From Caldilineaceae bacterium (GTDB lineage: Bacteria > Chloroflexota > Anaerolineae > Caldilineales > Caldilineaceae), in the NCBI GenBank assembly GCA_026645575.1, contig JAPKMW010000149.1:1-19201 (forward strand): DNA of 19,201 bases, given 5' to 3'. A program made the translations under genes and the position numbers. This document shows, piece after piece, positions 17,318 through 19,201 of the stretch; position 1 is the first letter of the stretch; every line of letters starts with the position of its first letter. Below the pieces are notes generated by a model that saw nothing but the letters and a program-made list of their open reading frames with translations, made no database searches and was not told the DNA's origin.

Positions 17318-18943
17318 ATGCTTACACTTGCCGACTTACTCACCCATCTACCGGCCTTTCAGTTGCACGGAAATAGCAATCCGTCGATGATTCTGATCGA
17401 CCAAGTTGTCTTTGACAGCCGCAAGGTGCAACCCCACGCTCTCTTTGTCGCCTGGCCGGGGCGCACGGTGGACACCCATCGCTTTATTGCCCAAACCGTT
17501 GCGCAGGGTGTTGCGGCGGTGATTGGCGTCCATTCCCCGGCGACTCTTGCCCAACTTGGTTATGCTTTGCCAACGACCATTCCCTACATCCAGGTCGAAA
17601 ACAGCCGACTTGCCCTGGCGATTTGCGCCGCGGCGCTCCATAACTTTCCCAGCCGCACGATGCCCGTCATCGGCGTCACCGGCACCGACGGTAAGACGAC
17701 CACCTGCTCACTGCTTGAAGCGATCTTTCAAGTGGCGACTACCAGCGTTACTGCACCGCAAGGTCAAGTCGGCGTGATCACCACCGTTGCGGCGCGCATT
17801 GCCGGAAATGAAATTGATACTGGTTTCCACGTCACCACCCCTGACGCGCCTGACGTGCAACGTTTTCTCGCCCAGATGCGTGATGCCGGCTGTCGCTATG
17901 CCGTGGTGGAAAGCACCAGTCATGGCCTCAATCAGGCGCGGGTGGCGGCCGTCGATTTTGACATTGCCGGTGTCACCAACATCACCCATGAACACCTGGA
18001 TGAGCATGGCAGCCGGGAAGCGTATGTGGCGGCCAAAGCGTTGCTCTTCCGCGCACTCTATGGTTCCTCCCCGAAGCCACATGTTCCCCGTTGCGCCGTT
18101 CTCAATGCCGATGATGATGGCAGTTTTGCTGCGCTCCAAACGGCCCTGGCGGAAGAGGCGAACAAGCAGGGCTTTTCCGTCCCCGTTCGCACCTATGGCA
18201 TCGCCGGCGCGCCCACGGCCACGGTAAGCCCGGATGTAATAGCAGAGGCAATTGAATATCTGCCGTCCGGCACCCACTTTTGTGTACGGTGGTGGGGCGG
18301 TGAATTTAGGGTCAATTCCAATTTGATTGGGGAATTTAATGTGGCTAATGTGCTGTGCGCGGCTACCATTGCGTTGGCGCTGGGCCTGGAACCGACCGTG
18401 ATCCAGCAAGGCATCACTAACTTTGCCGGCGTCCTGGGGCGAATGGAGCGGATTGATGAAGGGCAATCGTTCCTGGCCGTGGTCGATTTTGCCCACTCGC
18501 CGGTCAGCTTAGAGCGCGCGCTGATCACGCTGCGTAAAATGGTCGGTCAAGGCGAAAATGATCAACCGGGGCGTCTCATTGCGGTCTTTGGCAGCGCCGG
18601 CCTGCGCGATGTGGCCAAACGGCGCTTGATGGGCCGCGTCAGTGGCCGCCTGGCCGACTTTACTGTTGTCACCGCCGAAGATCCGCGCACCGAAGATTTG
18701 GACGCTATCAACGCCGAAATCGCTGCTGGCGTCGCCGAATTCGCCTCTGCCGGCGCCTACACCGTCGTCCCCGACCGCACCGCCGCCATTCAACATGCCG
18801 TCGACATGGCCCGCCCCGGTGATATTGTCGCCGCCTTTGGCAAAGGTCACGAGCGCAGCATGTGTTTCGGCGAAACCGAATATCCGTGGAGCGACCAAGA
18901 CGCCATGCGCACGGCATTACAGCGTCATCGAGCCGCTTCGTAA
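17318..18943 (+). CDS. murE: MurE-type UDP-MurNAc-tripeptide synthetase with variant specificity motif
   Basis: MurE adds the third residue (diaminopimelate, lysine or ornithine) to the UDP-MurNAc-dipeptide in the cytoplasm, using ATP. The 541-residue product shows the three Mur domains. There is an N-terminal UDP-binding part with FDSRKVQPHALFVAWPG. The central ATPase has GVTGTDGKTTT (119-129), TTPDAPDVQRFL, ESTSHGLNQARV, and TNITHEHLDEHGSREAYVAAK with the likely carbamylated K240. The C-terminal domain has GRMERI and VVDFAHSP. The motif that contacts the incoming amino acid, DNPR in diaminopimelate enzymes, reads EDPR (454-457, AEDPRTED). Other departures are TGTDG for TGTNG and AHSP for AHTP. 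Start ATG 17318 has AGGATGG upstream. It is probably cotranscribed with the propeller gene. A related non-MurE Mur ligase cannot be excluded. Confidence 0.87.
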   Translation: MLTLADLLTHLPAFQLHGNSNPSMILIDQVVFDSRKVQPHALFVAWPGRTVDTHRFIAQTVAQGVAAVIGVHSPATLAQLGYALPTTIPYIQVENSRLALAICAAALHNFPSRTMPVIGVTGTDGKTTTCSLLEAIFQVATTSVTAPQGQVGVITTVAARIAGNEIDTGFHVTTPDAPDVQRFLAQMRDAGCRYAVVESTSHGLNQARVAAVDFDIAGVTNITHEHLDEHGSREAYVAAKALLFRALYGSSPKPHVPRCAVLNADDDGSFAALQTALAEEANKQGFSVPVRTYGIAGAPTATVSPDVIAEAIEYLPSGTHFCVRWWGGEFRVNSNLIGEFNVANVLCAATIALALGLEPTVIQQGITNFAGVLGRMERIDEGQSFLAVVDFAHSPVSLERALITLRKMVGQGENDQPGRLIAVFGSAGLRDVAKRRLMGRVSGRLADFTVVTAEDPRTEDLDAINAEIAAGVAEFASAGAYTVVPDRTAAIQHAVDMARPGDIVAAFGKGHERSMCFGETEYPWSDQDAMRTALQRHRAAS

Positions 18944-18955
18944 TTAACAATTAAT

Positions 18956-18973
18956 AATTGTCAATTGACAATT
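18956..18973. repeat. Palindrome AATTGTCAATTGACAATT after murE
   Basis: A perfect 18-bp palindrome 13 bases past the murE stop, inside a run of AATTAA words (18942-18980). There is no U-tract. It may mark the murE 3' end. Confidence 0.75.
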
Positions 18974-19021
18974 AATTATTCAAATTGGCGGTGTGTAACT
19001 GAAAACCAGCTTTAACACCGC

Positions 19022-19050
19022 TTGTGTCTTCACCCGAATTGGTGTATCAT
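19022..19050 (+). promoter_or_regulatory. Candidate promoter for a gene beyond the right edge
   Basis: TTGTGT (4 of 6), 17 bases, TATCAT (5 of 6). Transcription would start near 19057. Only a 14-codon open frame (ATG 19084) follows before the window ends. Confidence 0.4.
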
Positions 19051-19090
19051 TTTCCCAAATTGAAACGCACAGGTTTTCTCATCATGGGAT

Positions 19091-19104
19091 GGCGATCGAT
19101 CGCC
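19091..19104. repeat. Perfect 14-bp palindrome GGCGATCGATCGCC
   Basis: The sequence is identical to its reverse complement and lies about 35 bases downstream of the predicted start of the promoter candidate at 19022. It contains GCGATCGATCGC. The GCGATCGC core known as HIP1 in cyanobacteria is not exactly present. A protein-binding site is possible. Confidence 0.6.
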
Positions 19105-19145
19105 CACAAATACCTATCAATTACGTAACTACCAAGCCGTTCCCG

Positions 19146-19201
19146 CTCGTAGCCGGTCCGTGACCGGCGTCCCCAAACGCCGGTCACGGACCGGCTACGA
19201 G
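19146..19201. repeat. GC-rich 24-bp hairpin at the right edge
   Basis: Arms 19146-19169 and 19178-19201 pair perfectly around TCCCCAAA. Each arm is itself nearly palindromic (GCCGGT-CCGTG-ACCGGC). The element may continue past the window. The form resembles a REP-type or mobile intergenic palindrome. Confidence 0.88.

Noticed and set aside
19084..19128. Short open frame of 14 codons after the right-hand promoter candidate
   Set aside because: Too short, no clear ribosome site, and it overlaps a palindrome; a leader peptide cannot be supported.

Overview
This is moderate-GC bacterial DNA dominated by two divergent gene blocks for respiratory complex I (NADH:quinone oxidoreductase, nuo), followed by a surface-protein gene and a Mur ligase gene. 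The lineage is most likely Chloroflexota (Caldilineae/Anaerolineae type). The clues are the secreted propeller protein on a long Thr-Pro stalk, the Uma2-family protein, and the non-standard MurE. No rRNA, tRNA or other taxonomic marker is present, so this stays an inference.

Minus strand, positions 5723 down to 1: nuoA (copy 1), nuoB, a fused nuoC-nuoD gene, a fused nuoE-nuoF gene, then a Uma2-family protein cut by the left edge. This block encodes the hydrophilic connecting and NADH-input parts of complex I. A good sigma-70-type promoter (TTGACA, 17 bp, TAGAAT) lies at 5944-5972 and gives a leader of about 210 nt.

Plus strand, 6309 to 15340: a second and clearly different nuoA, then nuoH, nuoJ, nuoK, a small TPR-plus-two-membrane-helix protein of unknown function, nuoL, nuoM and nuoN. 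This is the proton-pumping membrane arm. A strong intrinsic terminator follows nuoN at 15376-15423. nuoG and nuoI, both normally needed for the electron-transfer chain, are absent from the window and must be elsewhere if the complex is complete.

Plus strand, 15440 to 18943: a promoter whose predicted start falls on or within 2 nt of a GTG start codon (likely leaderless). It drives a secreted seven-repeat beta-propeller protein with a Thr/Pro stalk and a C-terminal anchor. A MurE-type Mur ligase with an altered amino-acid-specificity motif (EDPR) follows. The last 258 bases hold no gene but contain a promoter candidate and several palindromes.

The most striking non-coding feature is that nearly every spacer between nuo genes carries its own inverted repeat. 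Each differs in sequence, but most are built from short tandem 'words' (for example GTAATTC, GATTAGGT, GAGAGATT, CAGT). The most striking protein features are the paired fusions NuoCD and NuoEF, two NuoA types, a 16-histidine insertion in NuoL, and the extra TPR-membrane gene inside the operon.
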